Source: Opitutales bacterium
GTDB lineage: Bacteria; Verrucomicrobiota; Verrucomicrobiia; Opitutales; UBA953
Direction: 5' to 3'
NCBI GenBank assembly: GCA_017440935.1
Contig: JAFSAO010000007.1
Coordinates: forward strand, 1 to 55,754
Length of the DNA: 55,754 bases
The position numbers and the translations under genes were made by a program. How positions within the stretch are numbered: the stretch's first letter is position 1; each line of letters begins with the position of its first letter. This document shows, one piece after another, positions 18,241 to 25,644 of the stretch. The notes beneath the pieces were generated by a model. It searched no databases. It worked only from the letters and a program-made list of their open reading frames with translations, and had not been told where the DNA came from.

Positions 18241-19425
18241 ATTTTCGGGAAGCTTCGGCATCACTCTCCGCATGAAAGCATCAAAAAGCGGCACAGTAAA
18301 ATCAAACACGCCGTAACGCGGGGCATAAATTACACCTTTTTTTTCCAGCAATCTTTTTACTTGCGACAAGGTTCCCGACTTTTTCCCCGCAATTTTGACC
18401 ATCTCTTCCATTTTTATCGGAACTCCTTGATATATTTCAGCCATATATCTCAAAAATACCTTTTCGCCGGACGTCAAACGATCGTAACGGACTCGAAAAA
18501 AACTTTCGTCCAGCCGAACAATTACACTTTCCGTTGCCTGCTCAACGATATCAGAAGAGATCTTTTCGCCATTCGGAGTCATTATCCAAACGCGAGAGCC
18601 CCATTCTTGAATAAAATACGGATACCCGCTCGTTTTCTCATAAATAACCTCTGCCGCCTCAACCGTAATTTCGGCCGATTCTTTTTGAATCGGAACAACA
18701 AGTGCTTTTACCGCATCCTCCCGAGTCAACGTTCCGACATTCGGGAACGCAAAAAGACGCTCTGCATAAGACTTCAGTTCCCCCGCAAGAGCGGGAAGAA
18801 TCGGGAGCCCGGCACCGACCAATACCATCGGCAAATTCCGTTGCTGTATTCGATGAAACGCCATAATTAGTGCGCCGAACTCCTCTTTCTCAAAATACTG
18901 AATTTCATCGATGAAGATTGCTACAGCCTTTCGCTGTTCTTGTGCCGCTTCCCCGACTAAAACAAGAAGTTCCGTCAAATCCGCCTCTAAGTTCCCGCTA
19001 TCCGCATATCCCAAAAGCGGCTCTGCACTTATCCCGAACTCCCCGACATTCACGCGAAGCGTTCCCACAAAATTTCTAAGCGCAAGCAACGCCTTCCTCG
19101 CGCGTTTCTTCATCGAAGCCGCCGAATCCAACGTCAAAAGAATCTTTCTCAACCCCTGAGCAAGAAATACTCCCACACGGCTATCCTCACCCGCCTCGTG
19201 AAATATCGTCATAAACCCAAGCTCTTTCGCCTGCCGCTCAAGCACACCCAGCAAAACCGTTTTTCCTACGCCTCTCAATCCCGTTAGCATCATGCTTTTT
19301 TCCGAGCGCCCGGCTAAAATACGACGAAATAAAATATCGCCCTGCATTAAGATTTCTTCCCGCCCGACAAGCATCGGCGGCGGCGTTCCCGCGCCCGGGG
19401 AAAAGGGATTGCGTACAGGATCCAT
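18229..19425 (-). CDS. AAA family ATPase with C-terminal winged helix
   Basis: About 398 residues from the ATG (MDPVRNPFSPGAG); a TTG two codons earlier is possible. Walker A GLRGVGKT (about 48-55), Walker B AIFIDEIQ (about 170), sensor region, Orc1/Cdc6-like lid, then a winged-helix region (about 320-385). Such stand-alone ATPases are sporadic in bacteria and have no settled function; a DNA-binding or mobile-element role is inferred. It is enclosed by two near-identical repeat blocks in direct orientation, and its last codons run into the left one, which suggests a transferred cassette. Neighbours are unrelated. Confidence 0.8.
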   Translation of the reverse strand: MDPVRNPFSPGAGTPPPMLVGREEILMQGDILFRRILAGRSEKSMMLTGLRGVGKTVLLGVLERQAKELGFMTIFHEAGEDSRVGVFLAQGLRKILLTLDSAASMKKRARKALLALRNFVGTLRVNVGEFGISAEPLLGYADSGNLEADLTELLVLVGEAAQEQRKAVAIFIDEIQYFEKEEFGALIMAFHRIQQRNLPMVLVGAGLPILPALAGELKSYAERLFAFPNVGTLTREDAVKALVVPIQKESAEITVEAAEVIYEKTSGYPYFIQEWGSRVWIMTPNGEKISSDIVEQATESVIVRLDESFFRVRYDRLTSGEKVFLRYMAEIYQGVPIKMEEMVKIAGKKSGTLSQVKRLLEKKGVIYAPRYGVFDFTVPLFDAFMRRVMPKLPENRKF

Positions 19426-19461
19426 AGTCAAACAAATAAGGGTTACCGCAGGAGATTTAAC

Positions 19462-19556
19462 AAGTTTTAGGTAGTTTTAGCAAGTTTTAGGTGGTTTTAG
19501 CAAAAATAACCTAAAACCTACTAAAACCACCTAAAAGTTCCTAAAACCTACTAAAT
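19462..19556. repeat. Right TTTTAGG repeat block flanking the AAA ATPase gene
   Basis: Same unit structure as 18128-18240: two TTTTAGGTRGTTTTAGCAA units, a short AAAAT spacer, then the inverted CTAAAACCACCTAAAAGTTCCTAAAAC units. It lies in the 5' region of the ATPase gene. Confidence 0.85.
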
Positions 19557-19620
19557 TACGCCCCGTCAAAAATCCGGATTTTCTGCGGAGACGCGCTTCT
19601 CCGACGAATTGTCGCAAAAA

Positions 19621-20742
19621 TTAAAGAATTTCCGCAAAAAGAGCTTCCCAACGCTCGACAATTTTTTCCGGAGAAAAATCCCTGATGCGTTCCCGCGCAG
19701 TAGTGCCTAAACGAATTCGAAAATCGGGATCGAGCATCAGCCTGCTTAATTCCGCCGCATATTTTTCGCAATCAAACGCGGGAACGAGAATTCCATTGTC
19801 TCCGTGGGAAATAATGTCCGAAACCGACGCATATGAATCGAAGGCGACGGGAACACACCCGAATGCCGATGCTTCGACAAGCGTCATTCCCCAGCCTTCA
19901 AATGCGCTTGTCATGCAAAAAATAGAAGCGTTCCGATAATATGGGATCGGATTGCGCCGTCCTTCAAAAATCACACGTTTTACACCAAGGGAATTTGCAA
20001 ATTCGCGAAGCGTTCCCGCAGACGGACCGTCCCCGACGATTCGCAAACACCAATCCGGAAAACGATTTTCCAAAACTGCCCAGATTTTCAGAAGTAAATC
20101 CACACGCTTTTGCCCGTTTTCCAAGCGCCCGACAAAAAGTAGCTCTTTTTGCTTCTCACTTAATGCGATTGACTCCGCACCAAAACTTGCCGGATTCGGA
20201 ATGGCACAGACCTTTTTAGGAAAAAATTTCACCGGAAGGAAACTCGGAAAAAATTTTTCCGACAATAAAACAAATCGGTCAGAGCATTTTGTCGTATAGA
20301 AAAACGCAAACAAACGGTAGCAATCATACGCTCTCTGAATTCCGAAACGACTGACGCAATTAAGAATTAACCTCCGGAGAACGGGATTACGAAACTTGTA
20401 TTTCGCCGCGAGCAATTCCGCATACGTTGACATTTTATAATCCGGCGCATTATGCCAAACGGCAACCAAGCGACACGGAAGATTTTTTAGAGAAAACGGA
20501 ATACGGCAATTCCCCATCTGCCACACCGCAACATCAATATTTTGCTCCACCAAAAATTTACGGAATGATTTTCCGTTTATTGTTGCCGAACAAGCATTAT
20601 TCGCCCTATGGGGGGGGGGATAAAACACAACGACATGTCTGCGTTTTCTGAGTGCGCCCGCAAGAACCATGGCAACACGCACAACGCCATTTGCAACATT
20701 TTCGCTCTCCGATTCGCTGATATTGAAAAAGCAAATATTCAT
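19621..20742 (-). CDS. Family 4 glycosyltransferase with a poly-C tract (phase-variable candidate)
   Basis: 373 residues of the GT-B fold. C-terminal nucleotide-sugar domain with LLFVGRLENGQKRVDLLLKIW (about 205-225), GDGPSAGTLREFA and EGWGMTLVEASAFG (E-x7-E motif, about 275-288). Likely adds a sugar to a lipid-linked glycan at the cytoplasmic face. A run of ten C (20610-20619) encodes PPPH near residue 43 and is in frame here. One base more gives an immediate TAG; one fewer gives a stop within 14 codons. Its ATG overlaps the stop of the upstream ATP-grasp-HAD gene (ATGA), so it is the last gene of the operon. Confidence 0.88.
   Translation of the reverse strand: MNICFFNISESESENVANGVVRVAMVLAGALRKRRHVVVFYPPPHRANNACSATINGKSFRKFLVEQNIDVAVWQMGNCRIPFSLKNLPCRLVAVWHNAPDYKMSTYAELLAAKYKFRNPVLRRLILNCVSRFGIQRAYDCYRLFAFFYTTKCSDRFVLLSEKFFPSFLPVKFFPKKVCAIPNPASFGAESIALSEKQKELLFVGRLENGQKRVDLLLKIWAVLENRFPDWCLRIVGDGPSAGTLREFANSLGVKRVIFEGRRNPIPYYRNASIFCMTSAFEGWGMTLVEASAFGCVPVAFDSYASVSDIISHGDNGILVPAFDCEKYAAELSRLMLDPDFRIRLGTTARERIRDFSPEKIVERWEALFAEIL
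20610..20619. repeat. Homopolymer tract of 10 G (poly-C in the glycosyltransferase)
   Basis: Ten G on the plus strand within codons 42-45 of the glycosyltransferase. Present length keeps the frame open; 9 or 11 close it quickly. Confidence 0.85.
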
Positions 20743-22364
20743 AAGTGTTCGATGATTTTTTTAATTTTTCGGCGCGGGAGCGCGGCGGCGGGAACGGCGG
20801 AAAAATCCTGCGGGTGGACGTTCCCGCCGTCGTCGAGAAGGCAAACAGTTTCCCAGCCCAGCGCGTTCGGCGCGATAAAGTCTTTTTTCGGATTGTCCCC
20901 AACGTAGCAAAATTCCGCATCCGGATATTTTTTCATAAAAAATTCGTAATTTTCCGGCGACGGTTTTTCGGAGCCGAATTCCTCGGAAACAACGATGTTT
21001 GCGTCTTCAAAAAATTCGCTTAAACCGAGCGCGCGTATCTTGTTGCGTTGCGTCAGCGAGCGTCCGTCCGTGATGATTCCGAGAACCGCACCGCAATTTT
21101 TCAGCGTTTCCAAAACCGCGCGCGTTTCCTCCGGCAATTTCATTCCGAGCGGGAAATGCGAGCGATAGCGCGCGAGCAAATTTGCCACGGAAACACCGTA
21201 TTTTTGCGAAAGATTTTCAAAAACATTTTCTCTGCGGGAACGCATTTCGAGCATTTCCGCGAAAAGGTTTTCGGCGGCAACGTCCCCGCGCGTTCCCGCC
21301 AACGATTCCGCAATTTCGCGAAATGCCGATTTCAGAAAATCCGTTTCCTTGCAAAGCGTATCATCCAAATCAAAAACGACGACGCGGCGCTTTTCGGAAA
21401 CGATAATTTCCGCATCATAGCGTAGCATCAGCGTGTTATCGCGCCACGCGTCCGAGAAATCGACAGTTTCTCCGAGCAAATATTCCCGGACAATATTTTG
21501 CGGGAAGTTTGCCCCTGCGCCGTAGCTCAGCGGATAGCCGCCGCCGAAGCGCGGATTGATTTCGATCCCGACAAGGTCGCCCGTTTTTTCATTCAGAAAA
21601 AACTGCGCACAAATACAACCGACGACACCCGGAATTTCCGAAAAGTTTTCACGTAATGTTTTTTCAATTACATTTTTCCGTGTGCGACCTTTGTTGATTT
21701 CTCCGGCGCGGATTTCAATGCGTTCCCGAGGCACAGCCGCTTTAATCCTGTTGTCTCGCCCGAAATACATATCAACCGTATATTCTTTATAAATACATTT
21801 ATCGATGTATTCCATGAACATAAGCTTCGGGTGATTGAGAATTTCCGGCGTCAGCTCTTCACGGGAACGCACGACAAACAAATCCTTGCTCAGCGAGCCG
21901 TCGTAAGGCTTCGCAAAAAGCGGGAACGTCGGATCAGATTTGTCAATCGCCGCGGGAACGCGAATCCCTCGCGATTCAAAAAACGCACCTGTATTGCGCT
22001 TGTCCCGACACGTTACGATGAAATCTTCATCCGCAACAAGCAGGAAAATCCCGGCATCGGAGAAGCGTTTTTTCGCCCGCGCCAACACAAGCAGTTCCGT
22101 ATCAATCGTCGGAACAACCACGCGAACGCCGTTTCCCTTGCAGATTTCAAAAAGCGCGTCGATGTATCCGGGCTCCGTCACGCGCGGCACGCGAAAACAA
22201 GCGTCAGAAACCTGCGCCGCCGGCGACATTGCCGGATTCATTTCCGTGGTAAAAACGTTCCCGTCCGGAAAAACTTTTTTGAGCTCGGACCGAAATTCGC
22301 GCACCAGCGAAACGCGCTTTCCCGCCGAAGAAATCAGAATGTTATTTCGCGTTCTCGTGCTCAT
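20739..22364 (-). CDS. ATP-grasp-HAD fusion protein
   Basis: 541 residues. N-terminal half (about 1-330) is an ATP-grasp carboxylate ligase of CarB/PylC type: ILISSAGKRVSLV start, FPLFAKPYDGSLSKD, and GIEINPRFGGGYPLSYGAGANFP, which carries the metal-binding Glu/Asn. C-terminal half (about 340-541) is a HAD hydrolase: VVVFDLDDTLC (motif I), GIITDGRS (motif II), and GDNPKKDFIAPNALGW (motif IV). Substrate is unknown; in a glycan locus it may join an amino acid or similar acid to a sugar. The ATP-grasp part resembles the next gene upstream, suggesting duplication. Confidence 0.82.
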   Translation of the reverse strand: MSTRTRNNILISSAGKRVSLVREFRSELKKVFPDGNVFTTEMNPAMSPAAQVSDACFRVPRVTEPGYIDALFEICKGNGVRVVVPTIDTELLVLARAKKRFSDAGIFLLVADEDFIVTCRDKRNTGAFFESRGIRVPAAIDKSDPTFPLFAKPYDGSLSKDLFVVRSREELTPEILNHPKLMFMEYIDKCIYKEYTVDMYFGRDNRIKAAVPRERIEIRAGEINKGRTRKNVIEKTLRENFSEIPGVVGCICAQFFLNEKTGDLVGIEINPRFGGGYPLSYGAGANFPQNIVREYLLGETVDFSDAWRDNTLMLRYDAEIIVSEKRRVVVFDLDDTLCKETDFLKSAFREIAESLAGTRGDVAAENLFAEMLEMRSRRENVFENLSQKYGVSVANLLARYRSHFPLGMKLPEETRAVLETLKNCGAVLGIITDGRSLTQRNKIRALGLSEFFEDANIVVSEEFGSEKPSPENYEFFMKKYPDAEFCYVGDNPKKDFIAPNALGWETVCLLDDGGNVHPQDFSAVPAAALPRRKIKKIIEHL

Positions 22365-24124
22365 GCGGAAAGCCTTTCTTTGGATGAAAAACGTGTTGCG
22401 ATTGCCTTTTTATTGTATGACAATTCGAAAAAATCAAATCGGAGAACATTATCATGGCAAAAACCGCAACCCTCAGTATTCGCATTGAACCCAAAATCAA
22501 ATCGCAGGCGGAAAAGCTTTTCGCGCATCTCGGCATCTCTATGTCCGAAGCGATGAGCCTGTTTCTGCATCAGTGCGTCAACGACCGCGCGCTTCCTTTT
22601 CGCCCGCACCTCGGGCGCCCGGAAATCCCTAACGACGAAACACTCGCCGCGATGGCGGAAGGAGACAGACTCCTTGAAGAAATCAAAACCGGAAAACGCA
22701 TCCCGCGCTTCAACACCGTTGAAGAACTTTTTGCAGATTTGGAAACTTAAAATATGTTGTCTCTCGAATACGCAACTCGCTTCAAGCGCGACTTCAAACT
22801 CATTCAAAAACGAGGGCTTGAAATTGGGCTCCTTCAAGAAGCCATTGCGCTTCTTGCCCGGGAAGTTCCGCTTCCCGAAAAATTTCACGACCACGCACTC
22901 GCCGGAAATTGGCGAGGATTTCGCGAATGCCACATTCGCCCCGACTGGCTTTTGATTTACAAAGCGGAAGCTGGCGTCTTGCTTCTCTATCGCACGGGGA
23001 CGCACAGCGACCTTTTTCGCTGAACAATTTTGTATCCCGAAATTTAAATACGCTTTCCCGCGACAAAAACCCGCCGGGAACGCAACGCTTCGCCCTAACC
23101 TACGTCCGGGGGGGGGGGGGGTAGAAACTAAAATATCACATTTTGCCGAAGCGACATTCGGTTTGGCTACAAGCAACTCGGCGGGAACGCTTTCGTTGCG
23201 TAGCCATTTCAAAATCGCCAACGGAAGATTCACACCTGCTTCCTGCGAAAACGGATAGCCGCCACCGAAGCGCGGATTAAGCTCCAAAACGTAATATTTT
23301 CCGGCGCGCTCAAGCACGTCGCAATCCAAGTTGGCGACATGACGCAACGCGCGTCCGATTGCGAAGCCGATTTCGCGAATTTCCGGTTTATCGACCGTAA
23401 CCGCTTTGTCCGTTTCTCCCGCACGCATGGCGAGTTTTCGTTTTACGGAAACGGCGATCGTGTTCCCGCCCAAATCGTTCATCACGTCCAAACCGTATTC
23501 GGCATCGGTGATTGCCTCCTGAATCAAGATTTCTTCTTTCGGAGCCGAAGCCTTTGCCAAAATCGAGCGCGCCACTTTTCGGCGGACGATTTCATAAGTT
23601 TCAAGAAGTTCTTCCCTATCGCGCACGAGCTCAATCCCAATGGAGCCGGAGCCCCACCGCGGCTTCAAAATGAGCGGGAACGCAAGTTCTCCGCATTCAA
23701 GTGCTAAAAGCGCATCGCTCAACACTACAAAAGTTTTCGGAGTATTCAGCCCGAGCGATTCAACAAAACGCGCCGTTTTTAATTTATCGAAACAAACGTC
23801 AATCACTTCCGGCGATGACACGATAAGCCGAGTTCCGATTTTTTCAAAACGTTCCCGCGCCGCCGACAAAATCGGCAACTCCAAGTCGTTCAAAGAAATC
23901 AGGGCATCAATTTTGTTTTCACGGCAAATCGTTTCGACCACATCCAAATAATTTTCCGCATAAACGGCGGGAACGCGCAACGGCACATCCGCAAACGCAA
24001 GCGCGGGTGCGGCAAGCGACATATCCGTCGCAAAAATTTTTCCGCCGCCGATTTCGTCAAGCGCTTCTCTAAAATATCTTAATAAATACGCGCGCCTTCC
24101 CGCACATGAAAAAAGTAGGTTCAT
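22361..24124 (-). CDS. ATP-grasp ligase with phase-dependent C-terminus
   Basis: The conserved protein is about 335 residues: NLLFSCAGRRAYLLRYF start, PLILKPRWGSGSIGIEL (about 155), and VLELNPRFGGGYPFSQEAGVNLP (about 300) as in CarB/PylC-type ATP-grasp enzymes. It ends at DILVST, where the neighbouring paralog also leaves the domain. A 14-C tract follows; in this assembly the frame then runs on to 587 codons, antisense to the toxin-antitoxin pair, and stops at an ATGA overlap with the next gene. The added part has no recognisable domain, so the functional product is probably the short form made with 13 or 15 C. Substrate unknown. Confidence 0.75.
   Translation of the reverse strand: MNLLFSCAGRRAYLLRYFREALDEIGGGKIFATDMSLAAPALAFADVPLRVPAVYAENYLDVVETICRENKIDALISLNDLELPILSAARERFEKIGTRLIVSSPEVIDVCFDKLKTARFVESLGLNTPKTFVVLSDALLALECGELAFPLILKPRWGSGSIGIELVRDREELLETYEIVRRKVARSILAKASAPKEEILIQEAITDAEYGLDVMNDLGGNTIAVSVKRKLAMRAGETDKAVTVDKPEIREIGFAIGRALRHVANLDCDVLERAGKYYVLELNPRFGGGYPFSQEAGVNLPLAILKWLRNESVPAELLVAKPNVASAKCDILVSTPPPPGRRLGRSVAFPAGFCRGKAYLNFGIQNCSAKKVAVRPRAIEKQDASFRFVNQKPVGANVAFAKSSPISGECVVVKFFGKRNFPGKKRNGFLKEPNFKPSFLNEFEVALEASCVFERQHILSFQICKKFFNGVEARDAFSGFDFFKESVSFRHRGECFVVRDFRAPEVRAKRKRAVVDALMQKQAHRFGHRDAEMREKLFRLRFDFGFNANTEGCGFCHDNVLRFDFFELSYNKKAIATRFSSKERLSA
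22412..22446 (+). promoter_or_regulatory. Operator-like palindrome and ribosome-binding site of the toxin-antitoxin pair
   Basis: ATTGT-ATG-ACAAT palindrome (22412-22424) overlaps a possible -10 (TATGAC). GGAGAA (22441-22446) sits seven bases before the antitoxin ATG. Autoregulation at such a site is usual for DinJ-type antitoxins; here it is inferred. Confidence 0.45.
22454..22750 (+). CDS. dinJ: RelB/DinJ family antitoxin
   Basis: 98 residues. N-terminal ribbon-helix-helix (ATLSIRIEPKIKSQAEKLFAHLG, then MSEAMSLFLHQCV) that binds DNA as a dimer, followed by an extended C-terminal toxin-binding region. It precedes the YafQ-like toxin by three bases, the normal antitoxin-first order. The pair lies on the opposite strand to the glycan operon, between the two ATP-grasp genes. 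Confidence 0.9.
   Translation: MAKTATLSIRIEPKIKSQAEKLFAHLGISMSEAMSLFLHQCVNDRALPFRPHLGRPEIPNDETLAAMAEGDRLLEEIKTGKRIPRFNTVEELFADLET
22754..23023 (+). CDS. yafQ: YafQ family mRNA interferase toxin
   Basis: 89 residues of the RelE superfamily. His47, His60, Asp64, Trp65 and His84 line up with the active residues of E. coli YafQ (His50, His63, Asp67, Trp68, His87) in NWRGFRECHIRPDWLLIY and RTGTHSDLF, so it is predicted to cut mRNA at the ribosome. It forms a two-gene unit with the antitoxin. No degradation of the catalytic set is seen, so the module looks intact. Confidence 0.9.
   Translation: MLSLEYATRFKRDFKLIQKRGLEIGLLQEAIALLAREVPLPEKFHDHALAGNWRGFRECHIRPDWLLIYKAEAGVLLLYRTGTHSDLFR
23108..23121. 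repeat. Homopolymer tract of 14 G at the 3' end of the first ATP-grasp gene
   Basis: On the coding strand the run follows GATATTTTAGTTTCTA. With 14 C the frame continues about 250 codons; with 13 it ends after PPPPDVG, with 15 after PPPPRT. Confidence 0.85.
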
Positions 24125-24125
24125 T

Positions 24126-25097
24126 TTATTTTTCCCCGCTCGCTAAAAAGTTCATAATTCCGCCGGTGTGCCAGAAAAGCACGTTCCCGTAGCGGGTGTT
24201 TTCTTCGAGAATCTTGCTCATGCCGAAGAGTGCTTTTCCGGAATACGTCGTATCAAAAACGATTCCCGTTTCGCGTATCGTTTTCTCCAAAAAAGTTTTC
24301 ATCTCCCCGGAAAATTTTTCGTATCCACCGCAGAGAAAATCCGCGCAAAAGTGAATACGATCGTCAAAAATTTCCGGAGAAATTCCATGCGCAACAGCGA
24401 GCTTTTTCGTAAATTCGGCAACGACCTGCGCTCCGCGTTCACGCTGGCGCGCCACGGAGACGCCGACGACCTTGACATCGCCCCAGCCGACTTTTTCCAA
24501 GCCGACCAAAATTCCCGCCTGCGTCGAACCCGTTCCCGACGCATGAAAAATCACCTCCGGTTTCCACGCGTTCGCTTCGCCGTAGGCGTAAAGCTCCCGC
24601 ACGGCGTTTACATAGGCATTCCCGCCGGGCAAATCGTGCCCTCCACCGGTAACATAATACGGTTTTTTCCCCGCATCACGAAAACGTTGCATCGCCGCGT
24701 CCATCGCGCCGGAAATTTGCTCCGCTTCGACAAATTCCACACTCGCACCCAAAGCCTGCACGAGTGCCGCGTTCCCTCCGCTACGCAAAAAACGTTCCCG
24801 CGAACCATGGTAAACGATATGGCACGCCCAAGCGTTTTTTGCGGCAAGTGCCGCCATCGCGCGATTGTGGTTCGATTGAATACCGCCCGTTGTAACCAAT
24901 GCATCAAATCCGCACGCCCGAAATTCACGTTCATATTCCGCTGCTTTGCGTGCTTTGTTGCCGCCGCCGATTCCCGGGAACAGATCGTCGCGCACAATTT
25001 TTATGTATTTTCCGGAAAGCTTCATATCATGACAGAGGAAGAATTCCCGTTGAGGCGTTGAGAACGGCACCCACCCCGGGGGGGGGGGGGGTAGCAT
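24126..25097 (-). CDS. PLP-dependent deaminase/desulfhydrase-like enzyme with poly-C at its N-terminus
   Basis: 323 residues of the ACC deaminase/D-cysteine desulfhydrase group (PLP fold type II). KIVRDDLFPGIGGGNKARKAAEYE contains the PLP lysine in GNKxRK; TTGGIQSNHNRAMAA and ASGTGSTQAGILVGLEK are family blocks. The ATG at 25097 reads MLPPPPPGW through a 14-C tract; the following STPQREFFL fits the normal family N-terminus. A second ATG at 25025 lies just after the GNAT stop but would omit that part. With 13 or 16 C the GNAT frame would fuse to this gene. Role in glycan synthesis is unknown. Confidence 0.78.
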   Translation of the reverse strand: MLPPPPPGWVPFSTPQREFFLCHDMKLSGKYIKIVRDDLFPGIGGGNKARKAAEYEREFRACGFDALVTTGGIQSNHNRAMAALAAKNAWACHIVYHGSRERFLRSGGNAALVQALGASVEFVEAEQISGAMDAAMQRFRDAGKKPYYVTGGGHDLPGGNAYVNAVRELYAYGEANAWKPEVIFHASGTGSTQAGILVGLEKVGWGDVKVVGVSVARQRERGAQVVAEFTKKLAVAHGISPEIFDDRIHFCADFLCGGYEKFSGEMKTFLEKTIRETGIVFDTTYSGKALFGMSKILEENTRYGNVLFWHTGGIMNFLASGEK

Positions 25098-25587
25098 AAA
25101 TTGCGTAGCGCAAACGGTCTTTTATTTGCCCGTTATTTATCACTTCCCGACGCAAAACACCTTCCAACGCAAAGCCGCATTTCTCATAAACCTTACGCGC
25201 GGGAACGTTATCCGCGTTCGTGTTGAGGTAAACCTTCTCCAACCCCATTTCGGAAAACGCATGCTCGCACATCAGCTTTACGATCCGTGTTCCGATGCCC
25301 TGTCCTTTTAAATCCGGAGAAACAAAAACATAAAGTTCCGCTTTTTTTACGTCCGAATCAATATCGGTAAAGCCGCCCATTGCGACAAGCTCACCCCGCT
25401 CGTTTTCAAACGCGAAATCCGCTCGCGACGGATTTTGTCTCACACGCTCAAACCACGCTTCCGTTCCCGAAAGCGTTACCGGCACCTGAATATTCAGCGT
25501 AGCATGGATGCGAACATCGTTCATCCACGCGACGCGAACAGGCAAATCGCGCACCTCAAGCCGCCGAAGTAAAAATGCCCCGCTCAT
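25027..25587 (-). CDS. GNAT acetyltransferase (RimJ/RimL-like), phase-dependent C-terminus
   Basis: 186 residues. Acetyl-CoA-binding motif GQGIGTRIVKLMCEHAF (about 115-132) and NADNVPARKVYEKCGF (about 143-158) mark the GNAT fold. Sugar amino-group acetylases such as PseH belong to this superfamily; that substrate is inferred from the locus. After RYAIYAT a 14-C tract encodes PPPP and a short unrelated tail. The start ATG lies directly beneath a hairpin (25588-25610) that holds the GAAAGG ribosome-binding site in its loop, so translation may depend on ribosomes coming from the gene upstream. Confidence 0.82.
   Translation of the reverse strand: MSGAFLLRRLEVRDLPVRVAWMNDVRIHATLNIQVPVTLSGTEAWFERVRQNPSRADFAFENERGELVAMGGFTDIDSDVKKAELYVFVSPDLKGQGIGTRIVKLMCEHAFSEMGLEKVYLNTNADNVPARKVYEKCGFALEGVLRREVINNGQIKDRLRYAIYATPPPPGVGAVLNASTGILPLS
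25078..25091. repeat. Homopolymer tract of 14 G at the GNAT/PLP-enzyme junction
   Basis: It lies in the last codons of the GNAT frame and in codons 3-7 of the PLP-enzyme frame. With 14, the two proteins are separate; with 13 or 16, GNAT runs in frame into the PLP enzyme; with 15, neither is joined and the MLP start is out of frame. Confidence 0.85.
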
Positions 25588-25610
25588 GCGGCAAACCTTT
25601 CATTTGCCGC
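25588..25610 (-). promoter_or_regulatory. Translation-control hairpin over the GNAT start
   Basis: On the minus strand GCGGCAAA-TGAAAGG-TTTGCCGC is immediately followed by ATGAGC. The eight-base stem presents the ribosome-binding site in a seven-base loop and abuts the start codon. Confidence 0.6.
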
Positions 25611-25644
25611 AAAAAATGAGACATTCTTTACAATTAACTTATAC

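Noticed and set aside
22361..23107. The C-terminal 250 residues of the long ATP-grasp frame as a real domain
   Set aside because: They are antisense to intact dinJ-yafQ genes, have no motif, and exist only for one tract length.
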